Part shown: positions 25,090 through 33,811 of the stretch, one piece after another | Layout: each line of letters begins with the position of its first letter | Numbering within the stretch: the stretch's first letter is position 1 | Program-made: the position numbers and the translations under genes | Assembly (NCBI GenBank): GCA_963849695.1 | Contig: CAWKIT010000014.1 | Location: 1 to 64,000, forward strand | DNA length: 64,000 nt | DNA from: DASSUW01 sp963849695 | GTDB lineage: Bacteria; Actinomycetota; Thermoleophilia; Solirubrobacterales; Solirubrobacteraceae | Reading direction: 5' to 3' | The notes under the pieces: generated by a model | Database searches by the model: none | What the model saw: only the letters and a program-made list of their open reading frames with translations | What the model was told of the DNA's origin: nothing

Positions 25090-26466
25090 GCGCTCCACCG
25101 TACTGCGACCCCCGAGCCAGGTGTCGACGACGCTCGCTCCCGCGAGGTCGTCGAACGGGTCGCGGTCGAGGATCACGAGGTCGGCGAGCATGCCGGGCCT
25201 GAGGCGGCCGCGGCGGTCCTCGTTGCCCTCGAGCCACGCGGGAGCGACGATGAGCGCCTCGAGCGCGGCCTGCAGGTCGAGCGCCTCGTGCGGGCGCCAC
25301 TCGCGCAGGACGGCGTCGCGCAGCCCCTGCAGCGGGTCCATCTCCTCGACCGGCGCGTCGGAGCCGAGCGCCAGCCGGGCGCCGCTCGCGTGCAGCGAGC
25401 GGTAGGCGTACGCGCCCTCGAGCCGGTCGGCCCACAGCCGCTCGGCGCTACGCGCGTCGGTGACGGCCATCGAGGGCTGGATCGAGGCGGTGACGCCGAG
25501 CGCGGCGAAGCGCGGGATGTCGTCCGGATGCAGGCACTGGGCGTGCTCGATCCGCGGCCGGATCGCGTCCGGCACCGCGGCGAAGGCGTCGAGCGCCTCG
25601 CGGTTGGCGAGGTCGCCGATCGCGTGCACGGCGACCGGCACGCCGGCGCGGGTGGCGGCGCGCACGATCTCCTCGAACTCGTCGCGGCTGGTGATCTCGA
25701 CGCCGGTGCCGTCGAGCAGGCGCGCGGTCTGCGAGCCGAGCGTGCCGTCCATGTACGCCTTCACGTAGTCGGGGCGCTCGTCGAGCCGTTTCGCGGGCAG
25801 CGACTGCCAGACCCGGAACGGGAGGTCGAGCTCGGCGTACACCTCGCGCGAGCCGATCAGCCCGTCCTTGCAGTGGATGGCGGTCACGCCGCGGGCCGCG
25901 GCGACCGGGAGCGCGTCGCGCGTGGCCTCCACCATCTCCTCGTGCGTGGCGACGGTGAAGCGGTCGCGGAACGACCAGGCGGCCTCCTCGCGCAGGACGC
26001 CGGCCTCGAGGTCGACGACGCCGCCCGGCCGCTCGAGATCGCCGCCCGCGAGCGCGAGCGCCGCCGAGTTCACCCACAGCGAGTGCCAGTCGTGCGCGAG
26101 CAGGGCGACCGGCACATCGCCGCTCACCGCGTCGAGCGCCTCCCGCGACGGCTCGAGGTCCGTCCAGCCGAACCCCCGCAGCCAGCGTCCCGGCGGCACG
26201 CTCGGAACCGCCTCGGCGACGCGGGCGAGCACCGCTTCGCGGGAGCCCTGGAGCTGCAGCTCGCGGCGGGTGACCGCCCAGGTCGGGAAGTGCACGTGCG
26301 CGTCGGTGAAGCCGGGCAGCAGGCAGCCGCCGGCCAGGTCGACCCGGCGCGCCCCCGCCGGCTCCTCGTCGAGCGCGACGATCAGCTCGCCGTCGACCGC
26401 CAGCGAGCGGGCGACCGGCCGCGCCGGGTCCATGGTGCGGACCGTGCCGCCGGTGAAGACGATCAC
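25009..26466 (-). CDS. YtcJ-like metal-dependent amidohydrolase
   Basis: 485 residues as read. Metal-binding amidohydrolase-3 fold: GCLLPGFTDAHVHFPTW (H-x-H), the middle YVKAYMDGTLGSQTARL with its Lys, VAVHAIGDLANREALDAF, PRIEHAQCLHPDDIPRF and LALGSDAPVEEMDP (metal Asp). It hydrolyses an unknown amide or ester in the cytoplasm; no signal peptide. GTG start overlaps the isomerase stop (GTGA). The C terminus is uncertain: after VVDTWLGGRSTVER the frame runs straight into the aldehyde dehydrogenase start codon without a stop. Removing one G from the five-G run (plus-strand C run near 25110) would end it at an ATGA overlap with that gene, matching the other junctions here. Confidence 0.85.
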   Translation of the reverse strand: MIVFTGGTVRTMDPARPVARSLAVDGELIVALDEEPAGARRVDLAGGCLLPGFTDAHVHFPTWAVTRRELQLQGSREAVLARVAEAVPSVPPGRWLRGFGWTDLEPSREALDAVSGDVPVALLAHDWHSLWVNSAALALAGGDLERPGGVVDLEAGVLREEAAWSFRDRFTVATHEEMVEATRDALPVAAARGVTAIHCKDGLIGSREVYAELDLPFRVWQSLPAKRLDERPDYVKAYMDGTLGSQTARLLDGTGVEITSRDEFEEIVRAATRAGVPVAVHAIGDLANREALDAFAAVPDAIRPRIEHAQCLHPDDIPRFAALGVTASIQPSMAVTDARSAERLWADRLEGAYAYRSLHASGARLALGSDAPVEEMDPLQGLRDAVLREWRPHEALDLQAALEALIVAPAWLEGNEDRRGRLRPGMLADLVILDRDPFDDLAGASVVDTWLGGRSTVERMTTLASGTEIGSVVDGKPVPTRRAAA

Positions 26467-27509
26467 CGCTGCGCCAGCGCGGCCTTGAGGGCGTCGATCG
26501 GCGGGATCGCCACGGGGTCCTTCCCGCGCAGGACCGCCAGGTAGAGCGAGACGAGGTCTCCGAGCAGCACGAGCGAGACCAGGCGCTCGGTCGGCGTCTC
26601 GCCGCGCGCCGCCACCCGCTCGACCACCGCGGCGCCGGTGGCGGCCTGCTCCGCGGTCAGCTGGATGCGCAGCCGGTTGCGCGGGTGCGCGTCCGAGTCC
26701 TCGAGGAACACCGCCGACAGCCGGCCCTCGGCCGCGGGCCAGGCGACGATCTCGTTGTGGTCGTGCTCCGGGAGCGCGCCCGAGAACGACGGGATGCCGG
26801 CGTTCTCGTTGATCTGGCCCTTCCAGCGGCAGGCGGCGGAGGCCGCGAGCTCGGCGCCGACGATCACCGGCATGGTGCCGTGCAGCCGGCGCGCGAGCCG
26901 CTTCGCCTCGCCGTCGTCCGGCCCGTCCGGCCCCCACTGCTTCGCGAGCCCTTGGGCGAGCGAAGCAGCAGCCTCGACCTCCTCGCGCAGCGACGGCGCG
27001 GCGCCGCACAGGGCCGCCGTCTCCAGCGCCGCCACCAGCGAGTAGCCGACCGCGGCGCGCGGCTGGAAGCCGCCGGGGAGCGGGATCACGGGCACGCCGT
27101 CGCGCCGCGCCCGCTCGGCCAGCGGGCCGCCGGTGGTGGCGGCTACCCGCGGCGCGCCGCGCTCGACCGCGTCGTCGTAGGCGGACAGCGTCTCCTCCGT
27201 GGTGCCCGAGTAGCTCGAGCACAGCACGAGCGTGTCGGGCCCGGCCCAGCCCGGCAGCGCGTAACCGTCGGCGATCGCCAGCGGCCGCCGCAGCCGCGGC
27301 CCGATCGCGCCGAGCGCCAGCCGGCCGCCGATCGCCGACCCGCCCATGCCGGCCACGATCATGCCGCCGGGCGCGGCGGCGGGCCCCATCGCGGCCGACT
27401 CCACGCGCCACAGCGCGTCCAGCAGGTGGTCGCCGAGGTCGAGCATGTCGGCGACCTGGCCCGTCGAATCGACCGCGGCGACCGCCGCGGCGTCGAGTGC
27501 CGGATCCAT
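26463..27509 (-). CDS. Bifunctional phosphoglucose/phosphomannose isomerase
   Basis: 348 residues, a double-SIS isomerase. GGMIVAGMGGSAIGGRLALG and CSSYSGTTEETLSAYDDA are the sugar-phosphate loops. WKGQINENAGIPSF has the catalytic Glu region and LPEHDHNEIVAW the catalytic His of the bifunctional family. It interconverts fructose-6-P with glucose-6-P and mannose-6-P. It is joined to the sugar nucleotidyltransferase by an ATGA overlap and so supplies hexose phosphate for nucleotide sugars. ATG at 27509. Confidence 0.92.
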   Translation of the reverse strand: MDPALDAAAVAAVDSTGQVADMLDLGDHLLDALWRVESAAMGPAAAPGGMIVAGMGGSAIGGRLALGAIGPRLRRPLAIADGYALPGWAGPDTLVLCSSYSGTTEETLSAYDDAVERGAPRVAATTGGPLAERARRDGVPVIPLPGGFQPRAAVGYSLVAALETAALCGAAPSLREEVEAAASLAQGLAKQWGPDGPDDGEAKRLARRLHGTMPVIVGAELAASAACRWKGQINENAGIPSFSGALPEHDHNEIVAWPAAEGRLSAVFLEDSDAHPRNRLRIQLTAEQAATGAAVVERVAARGETPTERLVSLVLLGDLVSLYLAVLRGKDPVAIPPIDALKAALAQR

Positions 27510-28609
27510 CAGAACAGCAGCGCGCCGTCGGGCAGCGTCACGCCGGGGAACAGGCGCGCGCCGTTCGACACCACGTTGCCCGAGCCGATCGTGACGCCCT
27601 CGCCGAGGACGCTCAGGCCGTCGACGTGGCAGTCGTCGCCGATCCGCACGCCGCCGGCGATGATGCAGCCGCTGAGCGTGCAGTTGCGCCCGATCTCGGT
27701 GCCCTGCATGACAACCGCGCGCTCGATCGTGGAGTTGTCGCCGACCGTCACGCCTCCCTCGAGCACGACACGGCCGCCGATCCGCGTGCCCTCGCCGATC
27801 CGGCAGCCGTTCTCGACGAGCGCCGAGGGGATGATCCGCCCGGCGTTCTCGACGCCGTCCTCGACGCACAGGTAGCCGTCGCCCATGCGCTGCCGGACGC
27901 CGCTGGCGACCGTGCCCTCGAGGATGTCGAACGTGCCCTCGAGGTAGCGCTCGGGCGTCCCGATGTCGAGCCAGTAGCCGTCCGACACGTAGCCGTAGAG
28001 CCCCTCGCCGACGAGGCGCGGGAACACGTCCCGCTCGATCGAGGCAGGCTCGTCGGGCGCGAGCAGCTCGAGCACCGAGCGCTCGAGCACGTACGCGCCG
28101 GCCGAGATGTTCCGGGTGTCGATCTGGTCGGGCGCCGGCTTCTCGACGAACTCCGTCACCTCGCCGCCGTCGCGCGTGCGTACGAGACCGTACGCGGACG
28201 GGTCCTCGACCGGGGTGAGCGCGAGCGTCGCCCGTGCCCCCGTCTGCTCGTGCTGCGCGATCTGACCGGTGAGGTCCATGTCGGTCAGCACGTCGCCGTT
28301 GAGCATCAGGAAACGGTCGTGCAGCAGCGGCTCGGCGAACTTGAGCGCGCCACCCGTGCCGAGCGGGCGAGGCTCCTCGACGTAGCGCAGCTTGATCCCG
28401 AACGCCGTGCCGTCGCCGAGCACGTTGCGGATGCCGCTCGCCAGGTGCCCGCACGACATGACGACGTCGTCGACCCCGTGCGAGCGCAGCCAGTCGAGCA
28501 TGAAGCGGATGAACGGCCGGTCGACCAGCGGCACCACCGGCTTCGGCACGGTGGTGGTCAGCGGGCGCAGGCGCGTGCCCTCGCCGCCCGCCAGGATGAG
28601 CGCCTGCAT
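27509..28609 (-). CDS. Sugar-1-phosphate nucleotidyltransferase, mannose-1-P guanylyltransferase type
   Basis: 366 residues in two domains. The N-terminal nucleotidyltransferase has LILAGGEGTRLRPLTTTVPK, GTGGALKFAEPLL, LNGDVLTDMDL and FVEKPAPDQIDTRNISAG. A C-terminal left-handed beta-helix of hexapeptide repeats follows (VENGCRIGEGTRIGGRVVLE and NCTLSGCIIAGGVRIGDDC). This matches ManC/GDP-mannose pyrophosphorylase-like enzymes of actinobacteria, though glucose-1-P uridylyl- or thymidylyl-transferase cannot be excluded. It sits between UDP-glucose dehydrogenase and the isomerase. ATG at 28609, 2 bp after the upstream stop. Confidence 0.9.
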   Translation of the reverse strand: MQALILAGGEGTRLRPLTTTVPKPVVPLVDRPFIRFMLDWLRSHGVDDVVMSCGHLASGIRNVLGDGTAFGIKLRYVEEPRPLGTGGALKFAEPLLHDRFLMLNGDVLTDMDLTGQIAQHEQTGARATLALTPVEDPSAYGLVRTRDGGEVTEFVEKPAPDQIDTRNISAGAYVLERSVLELLAPDEPASIERDVFPRLVGEGLYGYVSDGYWLDIGTPERYLEGTFDILEGTVASGVRQRMGDGYLCVEDGVENAGRIIPSALVENGCRIGEGTRIGGRVVLEGGVTVGDNSTIERAVVMQGTEIGRNCTLSGCIIAGGVRIGDDCHVDGLSVLGEGVTIGSGNVVSNGARLFPGVTLPDGALLF

Positions 28610-28611
28610 AG

Positions 28612-29943
28612 CTACCCGCCTCCGTACTGCGCCACCGGCGTGCGGCTGCGCGCCGCCCTGCCGACGCCCTCGTAGGTCAGCCCGGCCGCGGCGACCGCCT
28701 CCGGATCGAAGAAGTTGCGGCCGTCGACCACCAGCGAGCCGCGCATGGCTCCCGCCACCTCGGGGAAGTCGAGCTCGCCGAACTCGCGCCACTCGGTGAC
28801 CAGCACCACCGCGTCCGCGCCCTCGATCGCGGCAGCGGCCGAGCCGACGAAGTCGACGCCGCGGAGCAGCTCTCGCGCCTCCTCCTCGGCCACCGGGTCG
28901 TACGCCCGCACCCGCGCCCCGGCGGCCTGCAGGCGCGCCGAGAGCACGAGCGACGACGCCTCCCGCATGTCGTCGGTATTCGGCTTGAACGCGAGCCCGA
29001 GCAGCGCGATCTCCTTGCCGACCAGCGGGCCGAGGTGCTTCTCCAGCTTCGCGATCACCCGCCGCTTCTGCAGCTCGTTGACCTCGATCACGGAGTTCAG
29101 GAGCTGGAAGTGGTAGCCGGAGTTGCCTGCGAGCTGCTTGAGCGCGGTCACGTCCTTAGGGAAGCACGAGCCGCCGAAGCCGATCCCGGCCTGCAGGAAC
29201 TTCGGGCCGATGCGGTCGTCGAGGCCCATGCCGCGGGCGACCTCGACCACGTCGGCGCCGGTCTCCTCGCACACGTTGGCGATCTCGTTGATGAACGAGA
29301 TCTTGGTGGCGAGGAAGGCGTTCGAGGCCAGCTTGACCATCTCGGCGCTGCGGACGTCGGTGCGGACGAGCGGGGCCTCGAGCGGCGCGTAGAGGTCCAC
29401 CACGGCGTCGCCGGCCCAGTCGCCGTCGTCGCCGATCACCACCCGGTCCGGCTGCAGGAAGTCCGACACCGCCGTGCCCTCCTTGAGGAACTCGGGGCAG
29501 GCGACGTAGCGGAAGCCGCCCTTCCCCTGCTCGGCGAACTCGCGCTTGATGCTGTCGCCGGTCCCCACCGGCACCGTCGACTTCATCACCAGCGCGTGGT
29601 GGTCGGACGGCGGCATGGCGGCGACCACGGCGTGCACGGCGGAAAGGTCGGCGTCGCCCGAGTAGGTCGGCGGCGTGCCGACCGCGACGAACAGCAGGCG
29701 GGCGTGCTCGAGCGCGTCGGCGAGGTCGGTCGAGAAGTGCAGGCGGCCGCGGTGGCGGGCCACGAGCTCGTCGAGCCCCGGCTCCCAGATCGGGATCCGG
29801 CCCGCCTTCAGGCCTTCGATCTTGGCCTCGTCGATGTCGATGCACCAGACCTCGTTGCCGAGCTCGGCGAAGCCGGCCGCCGTCACGAGGCCGACGTAGC
29901 CGGTGCCGATGACCCCGATGGGCTCTCTCTCGGTGCTGCTCAT
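28612..29943 (-). CDS. ugd: UDP-glucose 6-dehydrogenase
   Basis: 443 residues. It oxidises UDP-glucose twice with NAD to UDP-glucuronate. Motifs: IGVIGTGYVGLVTAAGFAEL (NAD site), VAVGTPPTYSGDADLS, KSTVPVGTGDSIK, YVACPEFLKEGTAVSDFLQP, NAFLATKISFINEIAN with the catalytic Lys region and GFGGSCFPKDV with the thioester Cys. The final third (GLAFKPNTDDMREASSLVL) is the sugar-nucleotide domain. Its product feeds acidic surface glycans; the neighbouring LCP ligase would attach glycans to the wall. ATG start. Confidence 0.96.
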   Translation of the reverse strand: MSSTEREPIGVIGTGYVGLVTAAGFAELGNEVWCIDIDEAKIEGLKAGRIPIWEPGLDELVARHRGRLHFSTDLADALEHARLLFVAVGTPPTYSGDADLSAVHAVVAAMPPSDHHALVMKSTVPVGTGDSIKREFAEQGKGGFRYVACPEFLKEGTAVSDFLQPDRVVIGDDGDWAGDAVVDLYAPLEAPLVRTDVRSAEMVKLASNAFLATKISFINEIANVCEETGADVVEVARGMGLDDRIGPKFLQAGIGFGGSCFPKDVTALKQLAGNSGYHFQLLNSVIEVNELQKRRVIAKLEKHLGPLVGKEIALLGLAFKPNTDDMREASSLVLSARLQAAGARVRAYDPVAEEEARELLRGVDFVGSAAAAIEGADAVVLVTEWREFGELDFPEVAGAMRGSLVVDGRNFFDPEAVAAAGLTYEGVGRAARSRTPVAQYGGG

Positions 29944-29958
29944 GCCGGGCGGATCAGC

Positions 29959-31509
29959 CTACTGCTTGAGCCGCCGCAGGCGAACAGCCATCTCGACCAT
30001 CTGGGCCGCGCCGATCGACTGGGTGAGCGTGTTCGAGACCCAGTAGACGCCGCGCCTGGTCCTCCAGGCGACGAGGCGCACGCGCCGGCCGTCGTAGTAG
30101 AGCCTCAGCTTCCTGCCCCGGCGCTCGACCGTACGGTCGGGGTCGTCGAGGATCGGCGGCGCCTTCCACGTCATGCCCTGCACGCCGTAGAACTCGCCGA
30201 TCCCGGGCGCGCGCAGCACGAGCCGGTACGCGTCGTGCTTCTTGCCGCGCTCGTCGAAGAGCTTGTAGATGCGCGGCTCGGTCCCCGCGTACGACGAGCC
30301 GCGCACGCGCACGGTCGGGAAGTAGAACGGGAAGTCCAGCTTCGGGTCGGCGAGCACCGCCATGTCCTCGCCCTCGCGCCGGGTGTCCTCCAGCCCGGAG
30401 ACCTCCTCGACCGGCGCCCGCTTGCGCTTCTCGCGCACGCGCGCGAACTCGCGGTCCTCCTCCGTCGGCTCCGACACGCTCTCGCGCGGCTTCGCCGAGC
30501 TCTCCGCCTGCATGAACTGGCGGTAGCTGCGGCGCAGGTCCGCCCTGCGGTAGTAGAGGTTCGAGTCGAGCTGCGGGTTGGCCGCCTCGCGAATCTGGAA
30601 GCGCACCTCGTTGACCTTCGGGTTCTTCGCCGACAGGTACAGCACCAGCTTCAGCATCGAGAAGATCTGCTTGTTCGACCGCAGCGACTTGTCGACGCGG
30701 AAGTAGCGGCTGAACACGCGGACCAGGTGCCGGCTCTCGCTCACCGCGAGCAGCTTGCGGACGCCGGCGGCGTTCTTGGCCTGGCGCAGGAAGTCCTGCT
30801 GGCGGGCGGCGCGCACGAGGTCGTTGTCCGTGTGGCGATAGCGCACGTAGTCGAGCGCGGCCTTGCCCCACAGCTTCTGGTAGCCGGGGTCGATGTCGAT
30901 CGTCGCGTAGTTCTCGCCCGACGAGTTGTCGTTGAAGTAGTCGCGGTCGATGTCGACGTATACGCCCTTGATGTAGTCGACGGCCCGCCGGAAGGCGCCG
31001 TAATCGACGATCACCACGTTGGTGATCGGGAACTCCTCGCCGGTCGCGTCCTCGAACAGCTTCTTGACCGTCCGGACCACGAGCCTCGGGCCCTCGCGGC
31101 GGCCGCCGTACTCGTAGGCGGCGTTGATCTTGTCCTCGCCGTGACCGGGGATCTCGACCTTGAGGTCGCGCGGGAGCGACATCACGGTGATCGCGTCCTC
31201 GTCCGGATCGGCGCGCGCGAGCAGGATCGTGTCCGACCGCGGCGGGCTGTCGCGGTCCACGCCCTCGCGCTTGTCGGACCCGAGGATCATGAACGTGCGC
31301 GGGCCGCCGGCGTCGGCCTTGTCGAGCTCCGGCACCTCGATGTCGGCGCGGCCGGGCAGCCGCAGCGGCTCGAGGATGTCGTCGACCTCGCGCAGCACGG
31401 TGGTGGCGACCGCGGAGGCGGTCAGCACCATCACCAGCACGCACGCCAGCAGTGCGCGCAGCGCCAGCTTGAGGCCCACCCGAGGTGGGCGCTCGCCCTT
31501 GTCCTTCAC
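29959..31509 (-). CDS. LytR-CpsA-Psr (LCP) family cell-wall glycan ligase
   Basis: 516 residues. A short basic cytoplasmic head, one membrane helix (ALRALLACVLVMVLTASAVATTVL), then an external LCP domain: FMILGSDKRE, RSDTILLARADPDEDAITVM, SLPRDLKVEIPGHGEDKINA and the arginine-rich YVRYRHTDNDLVRAARQQDF. LCP proteins move polyprenyl-phosphate-linked glycans onto peptidoglycan. A C-terminal domain of about 200 residues (FYFPTVRVRGSSYAGTEPRI to the end) follows after a charged linker and is not the usual LytR_C; it might bind glycan. GTG start overlaps the M20 peptidase stop (GTGA). Confidence 0.9.
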   Translation of the reverse strand: MKDKGERPPRVGLKLALRALLACVLVMVLTASAVATTVLREVDDILEPLRLPGRADIEVPELDKADAGGPRTFMILGSDKREGVDRDSPPRSDTILLARADPDEDAITVMSLPRDLKVEIPGHGEDKINAAYEYGGRREGPRLVVRTVKKLFEDATGEEFPITNVVIVDYGAFRRAVDYIKGVYVDIDRDYFNDNSSGENYATIDIDPGYQKLWGKAALDYVRYRHTDNDLVRAARQQDFLRQAKNAAGVRKLLAVSESRHLVRVFSRYFRVDKSLRSNKQIFSMLKLVLYLSAKNPKVNEVRFQIREAANPQLDSNLYYRRADLRRSYRQFMQAESSAKPRESVSEPTEEDREFARVREKRKRAPVEEVSGLEDTRREGEDMAVLADPKLDFPFYFPTVRVRGSSYAGTEPRIYKLFDERGKKHDAYRLVLRAPGIGEFYGVQGMTWKAPPILDDPDRTVERRGRKLRLYYDGRRVRLVAWRTRRGVYWVSNTLTQSIGAAQMVEMAVRLRRLKQ

Positions 31510-32678
31510 GCCGCTCCGCCCTCGAGTTCGCGAAGCGAACTCGCAAGGGAATCGGCGCCGGCCGATTCCCCCTCGACCGCCCGCAGCGGCGCCGGGCCCT
31601 CCGCCAAGCGGGTCGGGACGGCGCGGGCGAACTCCACGAGGAGCTCGCGGTAGCGGGCGAGGGAGGGGATCGAGACCCACTCCTCAGGCCCATGGTGGCC
31701 GGCGCCGGCCGGGCCGAACTCGACCGCCGGGATGCCGGCGCGCAGGTACGACACGGCGTCCGACGCCCCGTCGCGGCCGACCGACACCGACTCGCCGTGC
31801 GCGTGGGGGGCGGCGATCTCGGACAGCACGCGCACGTACGGGTTCGAGCGGGAGACGTGCGCGGGCGGGAAGATGAACGTCCGCTTGACCTCGATGTCGG
31901 GGATCGCGCGGATCTCCTCCAGGATGTCGCCGGGGTCCTGGTTGGGCAGGTAGCGGATGTCGATGTCCATCGTGCAGGCGTCGGGCACCTTGTTGGGGGC
32001 GTCGCCCCCCACGATCCGCCCGAGGTTGATCGACGGCCGGTCGAACAGCTCGGAAGACTCGCGCGAGAACGGCATCGACTCGATTCGCCGGAAGACGTCA
32101 ACCGCCTTCACGATCGCGTTGTCTCCGAGCCACGGAGTCGAGCCATGGGCAGCGCGCCCGCGCACCACCATCCGGGCCGCCAGCACGCCCTTGGCCTGGA
32201 TCCCGATGTGCAGGTTGGTCGGCTCGCCCGTGATCGCGAAGTCGCCGACGTAGCCTCGCCGCACGAGGTCGTCGCTCGAGCGGACCTCGATGTCCTCGGA
32301 CTCCTCGTCGGGCACGATCACCAGCCGCACGCGGACGTCCTGCTGGCCGGCGAGGTCGTATGCGGCGCACATCATCGCCGCCAGGCCGCCCTTCATGTCG
32401 TAGGCGCCGCGGCCGTACAGCCGGTCGCCCTCGATCCGCGGCACGAACTGGTCGGTATGCCCGGGCACGACGTCGAGATGCCCGTGGAACACGACCGTGG
32501 GAACGCCCTCGGGCCCGACCGCAGCGGTCAGCGCGTGGAGATCGCCGAAGCGATGCGCCTCCACGTCGATGTCGCGCGCCTCCAGCCAGCCCTTGACGAA
32601 TCCAGCGGCGGCGTGCAAGCCCTCGGCCGTGGACGTGTCGTAGGTGACCAGGCGCTCGGTCAGAACCCGTTCATCCAC
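31506..32678 (-). CDS. M20-family zinc peptidase/deacylase (ArgE/DapE-like)
   Basis: 390 residues. Two-zinc M20 motifs: FHGHLDVVPGHTDQF (His and Asp), LYGRGAYDMKGGLAAM (bridging Asp), VPDEESED (catalytic and ligand Glu), FAITGEPTN (Asp/Glu ligand) and GAGHHGPEEWVSI (last His). The lid domain lies between (HIGIQAKGVLAARMVVRGRA). It removes acyl or peptide groups from amino acids; exact substrate open. The last about 25 residues, with ESAGADSLASSLRE, come from the dispersed double-hairpin repeat. It heads the surface-glycan operon and is divergent from a small hypothetical gene. Confidence 0.9.
   Translation of the reverse strand: MDERVLTERLVTYDTSTAEGLHAAAGFVKGWLEARDIDVEAHRFGDLHALTAAVGPEGVPTVVFHGHLDVVPGHTDQFVPRIEGDRLYGRGAYDMKGGLAAMMCAAYDLAGQQDVRVRLVIVPDEESEDIEVRSSDDLVRRGYVGDFAITGEPTNLHIGIQAKGVLAARMVVRGRAAHGSTPWLGDNAIVKAVDVFRRIESMPFSRESSELFDRPSINLGRIVGGDAPNKVPDACTMDIDIRYLPNQDPGDILEEIRAIPDIEVKRTFIFPPAHVSRSNPYVRVLSEIAAPHAHGESVSVGRDGASDAVSYLRAGIPAVEFGPAGAGHHGPEEWVSIPSLARYRELLVEFARAVPTRLAEGPAPLRAVEGESAGADSLASSLRELEGGAA
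31526..31569. repeat. Double-hairpin repeat, copy 2 (3' end of the M20 gene)
   Basis: GTTCGCGAAGCGAAC and AATCGGC-GCCG-GCCGATT hairpins separated by TCGCAAGGG. It matches the copy at 6726-6769 with only a few changes. Translated on the minus strand it gives ESAGADSLASSLRE, the same peptide as in GlpB, again within the last 20-25 codons. Confidence 0.85.
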
Positions 32679-32733
32679 CCGCAGCAGGGTAGCGGCGCAT
32701 GCGACACTGAAGGCTCGGCGAAAGGAGCGGCCA

Positions 32734-33279
32734 ATGACCCAGGCGAGCCATCAGACCGTCCGCCTCTCACAGGGCAAGCACCGGGGCCCAGATCACGGAG
32801 CCTGCGTGATGGAGTTGTCCTCGATGCTGGCCGGCGAGCCCTTCTCCGACCGCCCGCGGTGCGTCGATCCGGTGATCGCCGGCTTCCTGCGCACGTACAA
32901 CGACGGCATCGACGAGACCCGGCGACAGGATCTGTACCCGCTGGCCTCCGAGGTCGTCGGCTCGCGCGCCGTCGCCGGCGTGCAGGCCGAGCGCGCGCGC
33001 ATGTGCCTGTCGTGGGCGCAGCAGCGCCATGCCGACCAGCGTCACGGCGCGCGGCGGCTGCTGCCGTCCCGCCCGCTGCTGCCGGACGGCCGGCTGGGCG
33101 ACGACGCGGCCGGCACCCTGGCCGGCCGGATCGCGGTGAAGCTGGCCTGCCGGCGCCGCACCGAGGGCGCCCACGCGGCGGCGCTGGCGTTCGTGCGCGA
33201 GCTGCTCGCGCTCGGGCAGCCGGAGCGGGCCGGTCGGAGATCGGGATCAGCGGCGGAGCGTGAGCTAACTGCCCTCTGA
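32734..33279 (+). CDS. Conserved hypothetical protein, actinobacterial type
   Basis: 181 residues; strong Shine-Dalgarno AAAGGAG 7 nt before the ATG. The stretch CVMELSSMLAGEPFSD followed by RPRCVDPVIAGFLRTYNDG, with two Cys, recalls a family of short uncharacterised actinobacterial proteins; I know no function for it. A basic C-terminal half contains RHGARRLLP. It is divergent from the M20 gene and its last 15 bp overlap the convergent atpC. Predicted soluble, no signal peptide. Confidence 0.8.
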   Translation: MTQASHQTVRLSQGKHRGPDHGACVMELSSMLAGEPFSDRPRCVDPVIAGFLRTYNDGIDETRRQDLYPLASEVVGSRAVAGVQAERARMCLSWAQQRHADQRHGARRLLPSRPLLPDGRLGDDAAGTLAGRIAVKLACRRRTEGAHAAALAFVRELLALGQPERAGRRSGSAAERELTAL

Positions 33280-33678
33280 GATACCGAGGAACGCCTCGTA
33301 GCGGCGCTTGTCGCGCTCCGCTGCGCGGCGTTCCTCCGTGCCCTCCTCGGCGCTCGAGAGCTCCTGCTCGGCGCGGTCGAGGCGGCTCTTGATGTCCGCC
33401 GTGTCGAGGTCCTCGATCGCGAACGCCTCGTCCACCAGCACCAGCGCGTGCGTGCCGGCGACCTGCAGGAACCCCTCGCCCTGCGCGAAGCGGACGACGT
33501 CGGACTCCGACTTGTAGAGCCGCAGCTCCGTCGGGTCGAGCATCGCCAGCAGCGGCTGGTGGTTGGCGAGCAGGCCGATCGAGCCGACCGTCGTCTTGGT
33601 GGAGACCATCTCCACCTCGTCGTTGAAGACCTCCCCCTCGGGGGTGAGGACCTCGACCCGGAACGGTGTGCGCGGCAT
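33265..33678 (-). CDS. atpC: ATP synthase epsilon subunit
   Basis: 137 residues. F1 central-stalk subunit that couples rotor and catalytic head and can inhibit hydrolysis. The N-terminal beta sandwich is typical (FRVEVLTPEGEVFNDEVEMV, VGSIGLLANHQPLLAMLDP, FAQGEGFLQVAGTHALVLVD), followed by a helical hairpin DIKSRLDRAEQELSSAEEGT. It is last in the operon and separated from atpD by 163 bp that contain a structured repeat, whereas other subunit genes are nearly contiguous. Confidence 0.95.
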   Translation of the reverse strand: MPRTPFRVEVLTPEGEVFNDEVEMVSTKTTVGSIGLLANHQPLLAMLDPTELRLYKSESDVVRFAQGEGFLQVAGTHALVLVDEAFAIEDLDTADIKSRLDRAEQELSSAEEGTEERRAAERDKRRYEAFLGISEGS

Positions 33679-33712
33679 TAGTGGTTCCTCGCGTGGGTTC
33701 GTGCGCCGTCCA

Positions 33713-33811
33713 GGTGGTCGCCGGCGCCGGCTGGCAAGGACGCAGGAGCCGTCCATGCTGGTGGCATGGACGGTCTCCGAGGACGCAGCCAGGCGGTGAT
33801 CGGCGGCCGCC
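33713..33811. repeat. Structured hairpin repeat, copy 1 (atpD-atpC gap)
   Basis: A 99-bp element with a 21-bp left arm (33713-33733, starting GGTGGTCGCCGGCGCC), a central stem CCGTCCATGC/GCATGGACGG around the loop TGGTG (33749-33773), and a 22-bp right arm (33790-33811, ending TCGGCGGCCGCC). Arms and loop are identical in a second copy at 50845-50946, while the stem sequences differ but still pair. It fills most of the 163-bp gap between atpD and atpC. Confidence 0.8.

Noticed and set aside
29035..31653. 872-codon plus-strand open frame opposite ugd and the LCP gene
   Set aside because: Antisense shadow of two well-conserved genes; no recognisable motif.
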